Positions 1 to 12,174 of a stretch of DNA of 64,000 bases are shown here, piece after piece; within the stretch, counting starts at the first letter, position 1; every line of letters starts with the position of its first letter. The DNA comes from Astrocystis sublimbata (lineage: Eukaryota > Ascomycota > Sordariomycetes > Xylariales > Xylariaceae). The position numbers and the translations under genes are program-made. The stretch spans positions 868,001 to 932,000 of the forward strand of contig JAJNNY010000009.1 in the NCBI GenBank assembly GCA_022453515.1, read 5' to 3'. The notes under the pieces are model-generated. The model saw only the letters and a list, made by a program, of their open reading frames with translations. It had not been told where the DNA came from and did not search any database.

Positions 1-895
1 AGATGGCGAGAGAGATGGCGGAAAGAGGTTCCTGGAAGCTATCGCTTTGGGTTTCTGCGAGGGCGAGCGGTTGGTCGAGTACCGGGACCTGCTCTGGTGG
101 TGGTAGGATGGGGAAATACGGATGGATCCAAATGTAATACGCATTCAAGCTCAATGAACATTAGTCGCAGCAATGAATCGAGTTGCAAACCGTAACTCAC
201 ATGGCGCTATCATTGTTCCCATAGGTACGAGCGACGGGTATCTGTATGTTGAAGGATGATTCATTCACAGGGCTCTGAAAAAGATGATCATAAATAGCAT
301 CGCTATCCTGGAAGACATCGGCTAATAACTTCAGGCCGGCCCCAGGGCCGATGTACTCTTCTACTTGGAGATCTAACACTCGTCAGCACCGTGATGGGTG
401 CTAGAATACAGGACTTCTCACCATGTTGTGGAAGCTCCTCGACTTTTGGAGGCAGAGATGTGGCGAGGTCCTGATAGTCAGAGAGAGGACGCGACTTCTT
501 GCGAATGCGAGGCCCCCCTCTGCGACTGGGCTTATAGACGCACTCGCGATCTTTCGTTACACACTGGTCTCGGAGTTAGAATCGCGGTTCTATCCTCATC
601 GGGTCGCACGGGATCAATCGCAGTGCAGGGCAGATGGACATGTCTAAGGGAACGAGGACCTCATACACTGGCGCACGGCTGACCGCCGTTACATCTCGTC
701 CTGGAAGCCCGGCTTTTGTTTTGGTTCGCTGTCAGTACGAGGTGACACAGCACAGAGGATGATGATGTTTGTAGGTTTTGACGTGTGACGGGCTACCTAC
801 CAGGATAAGCAGGCAATCTTGACAGGAGGAACGGCAAACTTCTTCCTCGGAAGAGAAGCTGAAGCCCTGGAAGGCGCCTCGGTCGCCTCGGCCAT
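1..895 (-). CDS. Zn(II)2Cys6 fungal transcription factor, N-terminal part (runs off the left edge)
   Basis: Inferred exons are 801-895, 667-712, 422-563, 201-372 and 1-149 (open at the window edge), giving about 201 residues. Splicing assembles a complete binuclear zinc cluster: Cys29-x2-Cys32-x6-Cys39-x5-Cys45-x2-Cys48-x6-Cys55. It is preceded by a basic VPPVK stretch and followed by a YKPSRRGGPRIRKK linker, the usual form of these DNA-binding domains. The last visible exon has YYIWIHPYFPILPPPEQ, typical of the start of the fungal transcription factor middle homology region. The two introns inside the zinc cluster split it over three exons, so no single ORF shows it. The first intron uses an AAG acceptor, the others CAG, TAG or GAG. 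The start at 895 is the ATG nearest the cluster. Target genes cannot be inferred. The C-terminal part lies outside the window. Confidence 0.85.
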
Positions 896-1409
896 AGTGA
901 AGAAGAGCGAACCTTGGGAAGCGGGACTCGCTGGAGGTCGGAAGGGGAGGGGGACGGGGACGCGATGGGGGTGGGGGTTCAGCATGTAGCTCCCGTCTCC
1001 GTCAGGCACAATTAGGTAATGATATCCTTACACCGATGAGGAGCGATATGTTCGGTGCACTATTTCTCGGTGTTTGATCTTGTTCTTCTGGGCACGTATT
1101 CCGGAACGGAGGCGCTATGGGATCTTGTGGGGATGGGAAACAAGAAGGAGAGAGAATCGAGCGCCGACAGGGCTGGCCGGGGAATATTTTTTTTTGGCGA
1201 ATCTGGGGTCTTGAGGGAATTGGAATGGCCCGTCCTCGAGCCGACCTGAAAAGGTTGTCCAGCACAGGATCCAACAGCAGCAACAGTAGCACCGGCGACC
1301 AGCGTAACTAGGTTAGCAATGATGAGCAGCGGGTGGCGAGCGGGGGACTGAGGAACACTGCCGTGGTTGACCGCACGCTTTGCGCATCTACAACAGCAAA
1401 CACAGCCAG

Positions 1410-1410
<1 letters not shown>

Positions 1411-1440
<30 letters not shown>
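1411..1440. repeat. (TG)15 microsatellite
   Basis: Fifteen perfect TG units. Six-frame ORFs across it (runs of Cys-Val or Thr-His) are artefacts of the repeat. It lies upstream of the zinc-cluster regulator, about 0.5 kb from its start codon. Confidence 0.98.
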
Positions 1441-1442
<2 letters not shown>

Positions 1443-3406
1443 TGCCGATCCCCAGTTGGCTCACAACCCAGGGTGCCAGGCTACCTACCTTACGGTACCG
1501 TGCCAGGGTCTCATCTGCTGGAGTGCATGGGTCAGTGTGCTGTACACGACTGTGTCTGGGTTACAGGCGAGACAGGCGAGACAGGTATTCCCATTGGATC
1601 TACGGGTCCTTTCCTGGGAAGTGGGTGTCTTGTGGGGGACTTGCGCAATAGACGAGCTCGAGACGATGTTGACCATTCACTCACTCCCTGCGCAGAGGCT
1701 TGGGGCCTGTGGCTTCAGATTGATAGAGTATACAGAGAGCAGCGGGCTCGGCAAGTGCTCGAATAGAGGCCGTGGCCGTATTGTTCAAGAGGCAGGCAGA
1801 GTGCACCTGGCAACGAGTGGGTAAAGCAGAGGCGAAAGTCTTTGAGGACGACAGAAAGAGGCGAGAGAGGCACATCAACCGACTTCCGAGGCTGGCTCGA
1901 CTAGATGAAGGAGGTCAACCGCAGGATGATAGCAGCTGGTTGGGGAAGCTGTTTACTCCCATGCAATCTGCAGCATATCCCCGGCTGCGCTTGGTGGGAA
2001 AAGGCCGTAACGAATGAGTGGTCTGATCAGTCCCCAATCCGCAGGCCAACCCCGGTCATACATGTACCCTCTTCTGCATATTATGATATACATGCTCATG
2101 CTACCCTGTCGTGACAGGGTATAAGTACATCAATCATCCATACTACTACTGCGAGTATGCGATGCTCTAGCTCTACCCAGCCGCCCAGCAATAGTGTTAG
2201 TAATGATATGAGCCGACTGCATTTCGCCCAGTCTGCAACTCGCTGCAAGCACATTCATTCTCTTCTCGAACTTGCGCAGCAACAACAGCGTCAAAGCGAA
2301 GGAGCCGGGGCGGCTGCAGCATCTGTCTTGATCTGTTGTTCTTGCTTGTAGTCCAGGTACAGGGCTGGAAACTCTGCTGGGATGACGAAAGGGCAAACCC
2401 CAATCGTCTGCCCAATCCACGTTCTGCCTTCGCCAGAAAGTTGGAGTGCTGCGGCGACCTCGCGTATTATGCCTCTCCGCCGTCACTGACTGCTGGACTG
2501 CGATCAGCCCGCTCAGAGCCCGCTCAGAACCCGCTGTAGAATGTGGCTGACATTGGGGGATTGGCTCGGCCGATGTCTCAGCCCGACGCATCCTATCCAA
2601 CTGCTGACGATTTGGTTTGGTTGTTCGGGTACCTATGATTTAGATTGAATCGGGAAGTATGAGGGTGGTATCACGGTACACAGCAGAGATGTTTGATTTC
2701 CCTGAAAACGGAACATCGCACATTGCTCAATCCCTTGTGGGACAGAGATGCGATGTGATCCAGCTATGATAGTAGTATGCTGTTGAAGACCTGAAGTCTG
2801 AAGTACACTACCAAACAGCGTAGAATCAGTCGGTGATTGACAGCCGCCCTCTCTGTTCCATAACTTTGGGGTTTGACGATAAGGGTCCATTTCTGATTGG
2901 TAAGCACCAAATGTTCACCTTGCCCGCACCTCCCCGCAATGCAACCCCTCAGAGGTACCCTGCAACTCTCTTCTGTAGGTAAGTGAGCTGTCCAGACCGT
3001 TATCTAAGTCAGCGCAGGTTCCCGTGTCGAGCTGTGTCTGCCTGAGCCTGCACGCTACCTAACATACACGGGTAGGTGAAGTACCTAGGCAGGTACCTAG
3101 TCTCTCCAAACATGCCAAAATGGAAACATGCCATCCTTCACTAAGGCTTGCATAGACGGATACTAGTCCAACTCCTATCTCCGATTCAAGCATAACTGTG
3201 GTATCGCTGATTCGACTCCAAGCCTGAGGCAATTCACGGTGCGCTTAGGGACGCGGCTTCCTGGCATAGGATAGATACCTACATATAGGTAGCAACTACT
3301 ATACTATATGATTCGTATATATACTTCGCAAGTTACATATAAAGTTGGTGCTTGTTCAACCTACCTAGGTAATGCTCTCTCATAATTAAATATTCTTTGA
3401 AATGTA

Positions 3407-3469
3407 GTATAGTTAATTTAGCAGCTCAAGCCTGCTAATATGGATAGTCAGGTTTTCAATTAACTATAC
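3407..3469. repeat. Short inverted repeat (12-bp perfect arms)
   Basis: GTATAGTTAATT at 3407-3418 is perfectly inverted as AATTAACTATAC at 3458-3469, around a 39-nt loop that contains a further nested AGCAG/CTGCT pair. It lies in an AT-rich island. The form could be a small MITE-like remnant or a cruciform-forming element. There is no coding content. Confidence 0.75.
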
Positions 3470-5036
3470 CAGCTATTCTAAGGGCGGCGAGATCGGTGGG
3501 CTACTGTTGGTTCAAATAGATGATACTATGCAGATGCTTATCGATGGTTTCGCATCACAGCTACGAACTAAACAACAGTGTCCTCTTTTCGAACTTCGGA
3601 CTGACTTGAAATAATAGCAACATGGCTCATCAATGCCAAACATTTGCGAATCCAGCTGACACTGGCATACCAGCGCTGTTTCGAATTGTCAAGTTCGAGC
3701 ACGATGGGTAGTCGTTCCCTGTTTAGTGACAGACTGGATTGTTTCCCCCTCCCCTGGCATGAACATCGCAGGTCGTAAATTGTCGGGTCAGTTCAGCGTA
3801 GCGCAATTGGGACCATGAGTGAGTCGGGATTTAACTCGATCTTCAACCTCTTTGATAAACTAAAAACGTGTCCAATGCGATCTAAATAATGACCTTAGAC
3901 GCACGTTTGTGCATAGACCGTTCAGGTTATCATCACTAACGAATCTTGCCGAGGCACTCCGGTGATATTCCGACGAGTTCGGGGCCAGACAAACATCCGC
4001 AGCGGAGCGCAACAATACAGGAGATGCATGGCACGGAACTCGTGATTGGTGCGTATCTTGCCAGTTATACATAGTTACATAGTAGTCTGCCTCGGCACAT
4101 GGCCGCCCGGTCAGGCAGGCAGGAGCCACGGGGGCCAGACAAGCTTGGAGAGTCTGGAGCTTCGTACCAACGTGGACAGGAACAAGCTAAGTACTTACGG
4201 ACAATGCTATCAAGCGCCTGATAGCGAGATCCCTTTTAGGTAGCTAGCCTTGTAGCTACCTACCAGGTACCCGATGCTAGGCACAGGCCCAGGGTTCTGC
4301 CCCGGGCAAGCCAGCCAAGACACTGGCCCACTGGACCCTCAGCGACGGGTTGCAGGTGACCAGTGACGACATCCCCCCATACTGTACATGATAGTTACCG
4401 GCAGTCAGACTTTAAACTAGCATGGAACAGGCAGATATCAAAGTACTTTCTACATAACAACGAAATATTACATTTGGCTATATCATACCAAATCCACTCG
4501 ACGAGTTGAATAAAAACTTATATAAAGAACCAGATAATGCATTTTAAATCTGAAGCGCTTCTATGCCGTGAAAAAAGCATGTTTAAAGATTTTTATGCTT
4601 GGGTTGGATGTACGCCAACAAGTAGCTCTGCTTCCCTAGTGTTCAGCTTGCACTCGAGTATAGATTCACCTGAGCATTTTGAGCCAATCATATAGCATGC
4701 GCTTAGCCCTATGTAGTGTTAGTATAGAGCTCAGGCACGAGACTATAAAGTTCAAGTATCTGACCTGGCCCCCTGGGTAGGTACCCGGCAGTCCAATGCT
4801 GAAATCGCATTAGAGGGCTTTGATCCCCATTCACGAAGTCCAGCCACGACTTAGAATTCAATCCAACCGGCAGTATCGAACATTCCTTGCTGTTCAATAT
4901 CCCCTAGAATGCTTCGCCATCGCTCAATAGTGCTTCACATTCAGCTTCAACCCCAGCTACCGCTTCCTAGAATATCTACACTCTGCTCACCACCTCCTCC
5001 CCCCACCTACTCCTTTTTGCGCCGATACTCCCAAGC

Positions 5037-6787
5037 ATGCGGCTCTCTCCAAACCGAATAACCCCGCCTCAACTGATCACCATCGTACGATCGTTTGCGA
5101 CGACAGAGAGACAGCTCCCAAGGGCCAGGGTCCACTGTTTGCGCGTTGGCGGGAGGCGGCAATGTGTGACTGTGACAAGGCCATACACATGCACTAAGCA
5201 GGCGAGTTCTGTGCGGCAATGGAGATCCGGCGGCCCCGTCGCGACCATCGCGAGACGTGGGCATGCCACTGTGTTATCGAGCCCTGTGGATTCAAGTACG
5301 TATAGGTCACTGTCGCCGCCGAGCAGGCATTCCATATCCGCGCTCCTCTGACCGAAGACTGACTGCGAGCAACAGTATCGCCCGACGATGACACCGGTCC
5401 TATCCAGGAATACGACAGACGACTAGCAGTCGGCCGTCTGCGCGAGGACGACCACCAGCGCGGCATCATCCAGAGTCTGCAGCATCTGCACGACGAGCTC
5501 GTGCATTACCGTCCACGGTCCGTCGTTCATCCCGATCTCGAGTCGCTCAAGCCGACAAAGTCCATGCTCGGATGGTTTGGTTCGAGGCCTAAGGGGAACG
5601 CCGTGCCAGACATACCCAACGACCTGCCACGCGGGCTGTATCTGTACGGTGATGTGGGGAGCGGCAAGACGATGTTGATGGATCTCTTCTACGACACGCT
5701 GCCAAGCGCTGTGAAGTCCAAGACGAGGATACATTTCAATAACTTCATGCAAGACATTCACAAGAGGTTGCATCGCATGAAGATGGAGCACGGCAACGAC
5801 ATCGATGCTGTGCCCTTTGTGGCTGCCGATATTGCCGAGGAGGCGAGTGTTTTATGTTTCGACGAGTTCCAGTGCACCGACGTGGCCGATGCCATGATAC
5901 TACGGAGGCTGCTCGAGTCGCTTATGGCGCATGGCGTGGTTTTGGTCACGACCTCAAACCGGCATCCCGATGAGCTATATAAGAACGGCATCCAACGGGA
6001 GTCCTTCATCCCTGCGATCAACCTCTTGAAAGCACGCCTCCACGTCATCAATCTCGACTCGCCCACCGACTATCGCAAAATTCCCCGGCCGCCGTCCGGT
6101 GTCTATCATACACCTCTCGACAACCATGCCGCCTCCCACATTGAGAAATGGCTGCGCTTTCTCGGCGATTCCGATAACCCCGAACCTCATCCCGAGATCC
6201 AGACAGTCTGGGGGCGCAAGATTCACGTACCGCGTGTCAGCGGACGCTGCGCCTGGTTCACATTTCAAGAACTGATCGGTCGCGCCACCGGAGCAGCAGA
6301 CTACATCGAGCTTATGCGCAGTTATGATGCCTTCATCGTGTCGGATATACCTGGAATGACGTACCGAGAGCGCGATCTTGCGAGACGGTTCATCACCTTC
6401 ATCGATGCCGTCTACGAATCACACGCCAAGTTGGTGCTGACAACAGCTGTCCCTTTGACTCAATTGTTCGTCGCGCCTGACGAGCTCGAAGACTCTCTGA
6501 AAGTCGACGGTATATCAGGCAAGGAAATCAACGATGACGACTCTGTCAGTGATGCCATGCAGCACATGATGGAAGACATGGACAGCAACATAGGCCAACT
6601 CAAAGAATCCAACCTGTTCTCCGGAGATGAGGAGCGTTTCGCGTTCATACGTGCGCTATCTCGCCTGACCGAGATGGCCAGCATAGAATGGGTGGAACGT
6701 GGAATGGGTCTTGAGAAGAAAGGAGGCAAGAAAGAGAGGGACGAATGGGCGAAAGTACGGAGTCGACAGATGGAGGACAGTATGTGA
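5037..6787 (+). CDS. AFG1: AFG1/LACE1-type mitochondrial AAA ATPase
   Basis: Two exons, 5037-5295 and 5376-6787, encode 556 residues. The intron has a GTACGT donor, a GACTGAC branch site and a CAG acceptor. Exon 1 is rich in Arg, Ser and Thr and poor in acidic residues (MRLSPNRITPP...), as expected for a mitochondrial presequence. Exon 2 has a Walker A motif GDVGSGKT at about 178-185, Walker B VLCFDEFQ at about 245-252, and the family sequences LVTTSNRHPDELYKNG and RESFIPAI. In yeast and mammals this inner-membrane-associated ATPase acts in turnover of mitochondrially encoded respiratory subunits and in protein quality control; that role is family knowledge. The length is slightly above the yeast protein because of the long leader. 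The start codon is the first ATG in frame with the spliced product. Confidence 0.93.
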
Positions 6788-8447
6788 GCGGATTCACGCG
6801 GATCAGAGAGCTGAATTTTCTTTTTTCATCATGTCGTCTCCAAGAGCCAAGTGTGATGCACTTTCACAGCATAATAAGACACTACGCGAGACTACATTAC
6901 GGCGCAGGGGTGTTTGGCGTAGACAGCAACACACTGGGGTTTCCCGATCTATACCAAGTTGGAATGCTTCAGTTTCTCAGTACATAGAGGTAAACTTGGT
7001 ACTACATAGGTATGCAGTGGCCCCGGGGTTAGACATACAGTTAACGTGCGTCGGCCCGAGCTACATGAGTACAGACAGCGGAACACAACATACTAGGAGG
7101 AATTTCTCAATAAACGATTCGCCCGTTCTTTTCTGCAGAGAGGTGTGACGACAGCAACAACCTAGGTAGGCGACCGTAGCTCTCAAGGGCTGTTGAATCT
7201 CGCACTTTCAAAGTCAAGTTGGCACGTAAATGCTTGGGTGAATTCAGAGGTTGAATCGCAACAGTATGCAAACATTCACACAAGTTTGATTTGTGGTTTC
7301 CTGCAGCTCGGTGATCCAAGCTTAAAACAGGCACCTACCTAACCTATGATGTTACAAATTCAATAAGTACCATATTTGTGGGAGTCGTTTCATGTAACAA
7401 CGGGGATCCAGCCCGCCAGCCGAGCCAGGTGAGGCATTTCATACACGAAAGGGCGCAACGCATACTCGGCATACATATTCAGCTTGGGGCTTAATGTTTT
7501 CAACAACAACAACAAAAACGTCTTACGTGGATCGGCATATCGGAAGCGTACGGTATGGGTAAGGATATGCTGAGCGCATGGAAGCCAATGACGTTATAAC
7601 TTACGAGTTTGAAGTAAAAGTAAAGAAATTGTCCACGATCCGGCAACGTAACTCTGTACGATTAGGCAACAGCTGAAGCAAGGCAACAGCCAACGATGAA
7701 AGTCCGAGACTGACTATGCGACCTTGCTGTGAGATGTGAGAAGTAGTATTGGAAAACCGGTGAGCCAGGTGGGTTTCACTCGCCCGCCCGCTCGATTGCA
7801 AACAATGGTATTTCTACAGTGATTGTGAGTCTAGGATGGCTCGGAGGCTCGAACAAACTACCTCCCTAATAATGTGCTGGGGCGTAAATCTTGATGCCTG
7901 GAATGGAGGCAGGGATTATCTGAATTAAAAGGAGATATTTCATCTCGTACGTCTCATCCTCACCTAGATAGAACTTACGTGCCGCATCCTGCAGCCGGGG
8001 TAAAAGCTCGCCAGCAGCTATCTAGAAAATGTCAGGTGGGAACTGTGCCATCAGATGAGGAGAGTTGGTAGAATTCTCCTGCGGCGCAATATTCGATGAG
8101 ACCTTGCTCCTCCACAACTATGTACGCTGTATGTAAGAGAAAAGAAAGGGGTTGCTACTACAGGAACTCTTCTGGACTATCACGTAACGCTTGTCAGTAG
8201 TGTAGGCTATAAGAATGACCCACACGAGACGGCATCTTGTGTGAACTAGTATGGATACGGTTAGAAAACCACAACGGCTCTGCGATGCCCTGACTCTCCA
8301 CTTGCACAAATGACAGCAAGAGCCCCTAGTTCTGCCCTAGGCATCCGAGGCATCCTAGGTCATATAGTACCTAAGTCGTCCGATCCATAACGCTGGGAAT
8401 CGAGGGGGAGGGGCTTGTCCAGAATCTGCCGAGCCCCAGCCGGCCCT

Positions 8448-8735
8448 CTCGAGGAGGAGAGAAAATAGATGAGACGGTCTTCAGTGCCTCCAACACCACC
8501 CACTAACTTCAAAATAAAGCACCTACTCATATATCAGACATTTTATCCTTTCTACAACCACTACTCTACTATGTATTACCTGATAATATATAACTTATAC
8601 TAAAGCAGTTTGTTAGTTATACGATAGCTATTATATGATTTAGCGAAATACTAGTTAATAACTCATGTTAAATTTTCCGTTTATTTTTTATATCGCATGA
8701 CAGGTACCGAAAGAGAGTCTTATTTATTTTTCGCA
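8448..8735 (+). repeat. AT-rich dispersed repeat, copy A
   Basis: This block aligns by eye with 15046-15340. Shared stretches include TCGAGG.GGAG, GATGAGA, CTTC.GTGCCTC, AC.ACC, ACTTAT.CTAAAG, TTAGTTATAC, TTATTTTTTATATC.CATG and a terminal AATTTTTCGC-like or TATTTTTCGC end. Differences are largely C/T and G/A transitions, as expected from RIP (repeat-induced point mutation). No ORF survives. The orientation given is nominal. Confidence 0.65.
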
Positions 8736-8760
8736 CCCCCCCCCCCCCCCCCCCCCCCCC
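8736..8760. repeat. Poly-C tract (25 nt)
   Basis: An uninterrupted run of 25 C abuts the right end of repeat copy A. Lengths of such homopolymers are often wrong in assemblies. Confidence 0.95.
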
Positions 8761-9692
8761 AAATCGAGGCATCCACATGTACAAGGCCCCTCTCTCGCCT
8801 CTGAGAGTATCTGGCTCTATCGGCTCCCCTCGCTCTCGCTTTTGAAGCTTTGGACCTTTGATGATATAAGATGCCCAGAGCGCAGGGCCGAACGCAAAGG
8901 CAGGGGGGGGCGGGATCTCGGGATGATGCCAGCCTCGCCAGGATGTGCAGATTCCCAACCAACAAACAATTGCGGTTGCCTACTACATACTGCTTCATAC
9001 GAACCATGCGCGTCCAAGCGCAATGACTTCGGCCTTTAGGCAGAACTTTTGAGAAGTTGCAGTGTATGGGGAATGTGACGGCCGTGAACAACAATCCACT
9101 GCTTCAGCCACCTGGGCACTGGGCACTGTATGTATCCCGAGTACGCGAACATGAGGTAGCTGTTTATTCCTACGGACCACATAATACAAGATGGAGGGAG
9201 GTAAGGGACGCTACGCTACAGCCTAGGTGGGCACCAGCCGGTTTGTATCGCTTGTTCTTAGGTAGTGAATGCCGTTGATCATATTTGGGTTTATTTAGGG
9301 CAGTCTCGATGCTCTTTCGCTTCCGAGGTTGAAACAGCCCGAGCAGTCACGATTCACGACCGGTCGATGGTCGTTTCCCTCGCCCAACTTTTACTTTACC
9401 TCGACTCCATCAATCGCTTGTTCGCCTGCTCGCTTGCTGCGCTCCACTCCTTGTTCTTGTCTCCTCGTGCTTGCGACACGCCAACTCAACAACCGGAATT
9501 GTTGCTTCAGACTTCAGTAACACCACCGACAGCACATGCAGCTTGCCACAGGTGTTAGTCGACTCATGAAGGCTTGGCCTTACTAACCAGCCAGGTCTGC
9601 TGCATCTTCTGGAGGTGTGCGCCTAGTCCCCCCGTCTCCCCCCCTTAGCTACAATACAATCGCTTGTCTCCTCTTTGCCGAAGCCAAAAGTG

Positions 9693-12174
9693 ATGAGCAC
9701 TTTGAAAGGCCTATTCTCGCTTCTCCCGTTTCAGGGACCAGGCACCCCATATCATGCTCTGCCTTCCTACGATAGGGCGCACCATGATTCGGCACTGGGA
9801 ACGTCTACTGCCCCCTCTGGGAGTTGGCAGCATGGAGGCGCTATGAGCTCTCGCCGCCGCTTGGCTCAGCTACTTCGCACCTCGCCCAAGAGATTTGTCT
9901 TCATCGCGGTAGTTGGCTTCACTCTCCTGGTCGTAGTCCTTACAAAAAGCGTGCGTCACTACACCACTAACGTCGTCCACGAGAGAATACCCTATCACTG
10001 GGAAGCATTTCCTAAGTAAGCCCTTCGAAGGCCCCAGCATGCAAGTTCATCATGTTGGCTACGTTCGTGCTGACCTATATATAAGAATGAATGGCTTCTA
10101 CAATGGTGTACGCTCTCTTGTGGCCTACGAAGATTGGGTCCCCGCGCAACAATCTCCGGAGGGAGTCGAGATCAGGATTCACCAGGAGCCCCCGTTCAAC
10201 CCGGAGGTCGTTGACCCGTTTCCCAACTTCAACTCTGACGAGTATCTGAAAGATCATCATCCCGTGCAGAAATGTTACATGGACTTGCACGACAAAATCT
10301 CAGCTCCGGATATCTACGCCTACCCAGGCGTTCCAGCCCTAATGCCTGCTCCCGTGGTACGTAATCACGAAAGTCATACATCACCCCTCCGGCAAGGCTG
10401 AGAAGTATCAGTTGCCCTAACAAGCATCCCTGTTCCCCAATCATGACCAAACTTATTTCCTCTAGCTGTCCATTGCTGACTCCATCGGCTGAAGTGGGGA
10501 GATTATGAGACATTAGGGATCGCTCCAGATAGGTGCTACGAGCGATTCGGCCGTTTTGGCCCGTATGGTTACAGTTACGGCCAGGGGGAAGGTGGCTTGG
10601 GACTTTCGAACGATTCCACCCAAGTTGGAGCAGAGAAGGTGCAAACCATGATCGATAAAGTGGATTACCGCACGGTCAACTGGGGTGCGGTCCAAAAGCG
10701 ATGCTTCGAGAGAAATAAGGAACGGTTCAGCTCCAGCAACGCCACCTCGAAAAAAGACGGGACACACAAGAAGAATGTACCGCGTTCGGCATTTGTCCTC
10801 CGCACGTGGACAGGATATGACTACAATGACATCCAACTCTTAACTCTACGGGCTATGATCAATGAGTTGTCTCTGAAGTCAGGGGCTGAGTATGATGTCC
10901 ACCTACTTGTTCACGTCAAGGACGATCATCTCCCAATATTCGCATCTGAGGAGATATACAACAAAACACTGAGAGAAAATGTGCCGGCCGAATTCTGGGA
11001 CATCGCGACATTGTGGTCGGAACGGCAGATGCGAAGCTTTTATCCCGGTCCGTTTGCAGACAACGTAGCCAACCACGCAGGTGCCGATATCTATGGTGTT
11101 TATCGATCGGCCCATTTTGCCCTACAATGGTTCTCGCAGCAACATCAAGAGTACGACTTCGTTTGGAATTGGGAGATGGATCTACGATATGGCGGACATT
11201 ACTACGAACTTTTGAACGGGGTCTCAAACTGGGCAGCAAAGCAGCCTCGAAAGCTGATGTGGGAACGAAACTCTAGATTCTGGATACCAGCTCACCACGG
11301 AAATTGGTCCGAGTTCACAGAACTTATTGGGAGAGAAACAAGTGAAAAGGGCGAGAAACCGATATGGGGCCCGCTGAAGTTCTCAGCTGGGAAATACGGA
11401 CTCCTACCTCCGCCCAAGGATATGAAGCCACCTACAACAATCGAAGACGATAACTATCAATGGGGTGTAGGCGAGGCTGCTGACTTGATCACGTTCGATC
11501 CTCTCTTTGATCCATCCAAAACGAACTGGGTGTTTCGGGATGATGTAACGGGCTATGATACTGCCGTCGACACGCCGCCTAGACGAGCTGCGATAGTGAC
11601 CGTTGGGCGCCTTTCGAGGCGCATGTTGAACACAATGCAGTAGGTCCCCCCCCCCCCCCCCCCCTTTCAGTCACTCATTTCCCCGTCTCAGAGAAGAAGA
11701 GGTGCCCCATCTCCTGATAGACATATAACGTCTGATGTGCCCCCAAGATCGAAAAAGCACACTTGATGGTCCCAGCCACATCTACTGACTTTCTCTTTCA
11801 GTCAGGAAACTTGGCGTGTACATCACACCATGTTCCCAGAAATGTGGCCGCCCAGTGTCGCACTCCACCACGGATACAAAGCCCTCTATGCGCCACATGT
11901 TGTTTACTTCGACAGGAACTGGCCCCTAAACGTGCTGGACAGGATCTTCAATAAGCCCGCAGCGAGGGTAGATAGTCCCTTCGGCTGGGGCGAACACAAC
12001 ATGCAAGGCAGCACGTTTTACTACAACTCCTATTTCAGCGGTAAACTCTGGCGTCGCTGGTTAGGTGCCGCTGAGGGCGATGAAGATGGCCACAAGAATG
12101 AGGAAGATGGTTCGGACCGGATGTGCCTGCGGCCGTTGTTGTACCATCCCATCAAGGAGGAGGCTGTGGTGTGA
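9693..12174 (+). CDS. DUF3405 family type II membrane protein, glycosyltransferase-like
   Basis: Four exons: 9693-10015, 10086-10356, 10495-11639 and 11802-12174, giving 703 residues. All three introns have GTAAGC, GTACGT or GTAGGT donors and TGCTGACC, TGCTGACT or ACTGACT branch sites. Residues 1-67 are cytoplasmic-like, with a single hydrophobic anchor at about 68-84. The lumenal part follows the DUF3405 pattern: FYNGVRSLV, YPGVPALMP, CYERFGRFGPYGY, a WNWEMDLR acidic motif, LSRRMLNTMH, EMWPPSVALHHG, YAPHVVYFDRNWPL and EHNMQGSTFYYN before WRRWLG. The family is widespread in filamentous fungi; its fold and topology suggest a Golgi glycosyltransferase, but no reaction is established to my knowledge. 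The ORF can be extended 6 codons upstream only from a TTG, so the first ATG at 9693 is used. Intron 3 contains a poly-C run. Confidence 0.88.
11646..11664. repeat. Poly-C tract (19 nt) inside an intron
   Basis: A run of 19 C begins 6 nt after the donor of the third intron of the DUF3405 gene. It is removed by splicing and does not affect the protein. Its length is an assembly risk. Confidence 0.95.

Larger units (their letters stand above)
896..5036. other. Intergenic, gene-poor 4.1 kb
   Basis: No ORF here has recognisable domains or convincing splice partners. The stretch holds a (TG)15 microsatellite, an AT-rich segment around 3280-3480 with a 12-bp inverted repeat, a second AT-rich patch around 4430-4610, and several ACCTAGGT/GGTACC-type short palindromes (near 3080-3100 and 3365). 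It separates two divergently transcribed genes, so both promoters must lie inside it, but I cannot place them. Confidence 0.6.
6788..9692. other. Intergenic 2.9 kb with a degraded AT-rich repeat
   Basis: No supported gene. It contains the 3' region of the AFG1-type gene, an AT-rich repeat copy (about 8448-8735) ending in a 25-nt poly-C tract, and the promoter of the DUF3405 gene. The last 300 bp before 9693 are rich in C and T runs, typical of a fungal promoter or leader. Confidence 0.6.

Noticed and set aside
1060..1824. Several overlapping ORFs with Cys-Val or Thr-His runs
   Set aside because: They are translations of the (TG)15 microsatellite and flanks; no domain, and they conflict in frame and strand.
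8736..8760. Poly-C tract as a telomere-like or functional G-quadruplex element
   Set aside because: It is a pure homopolymer next to a repeat end; slippage or assembly artefact is the simpler explanation, and no TTAGGG units are present.
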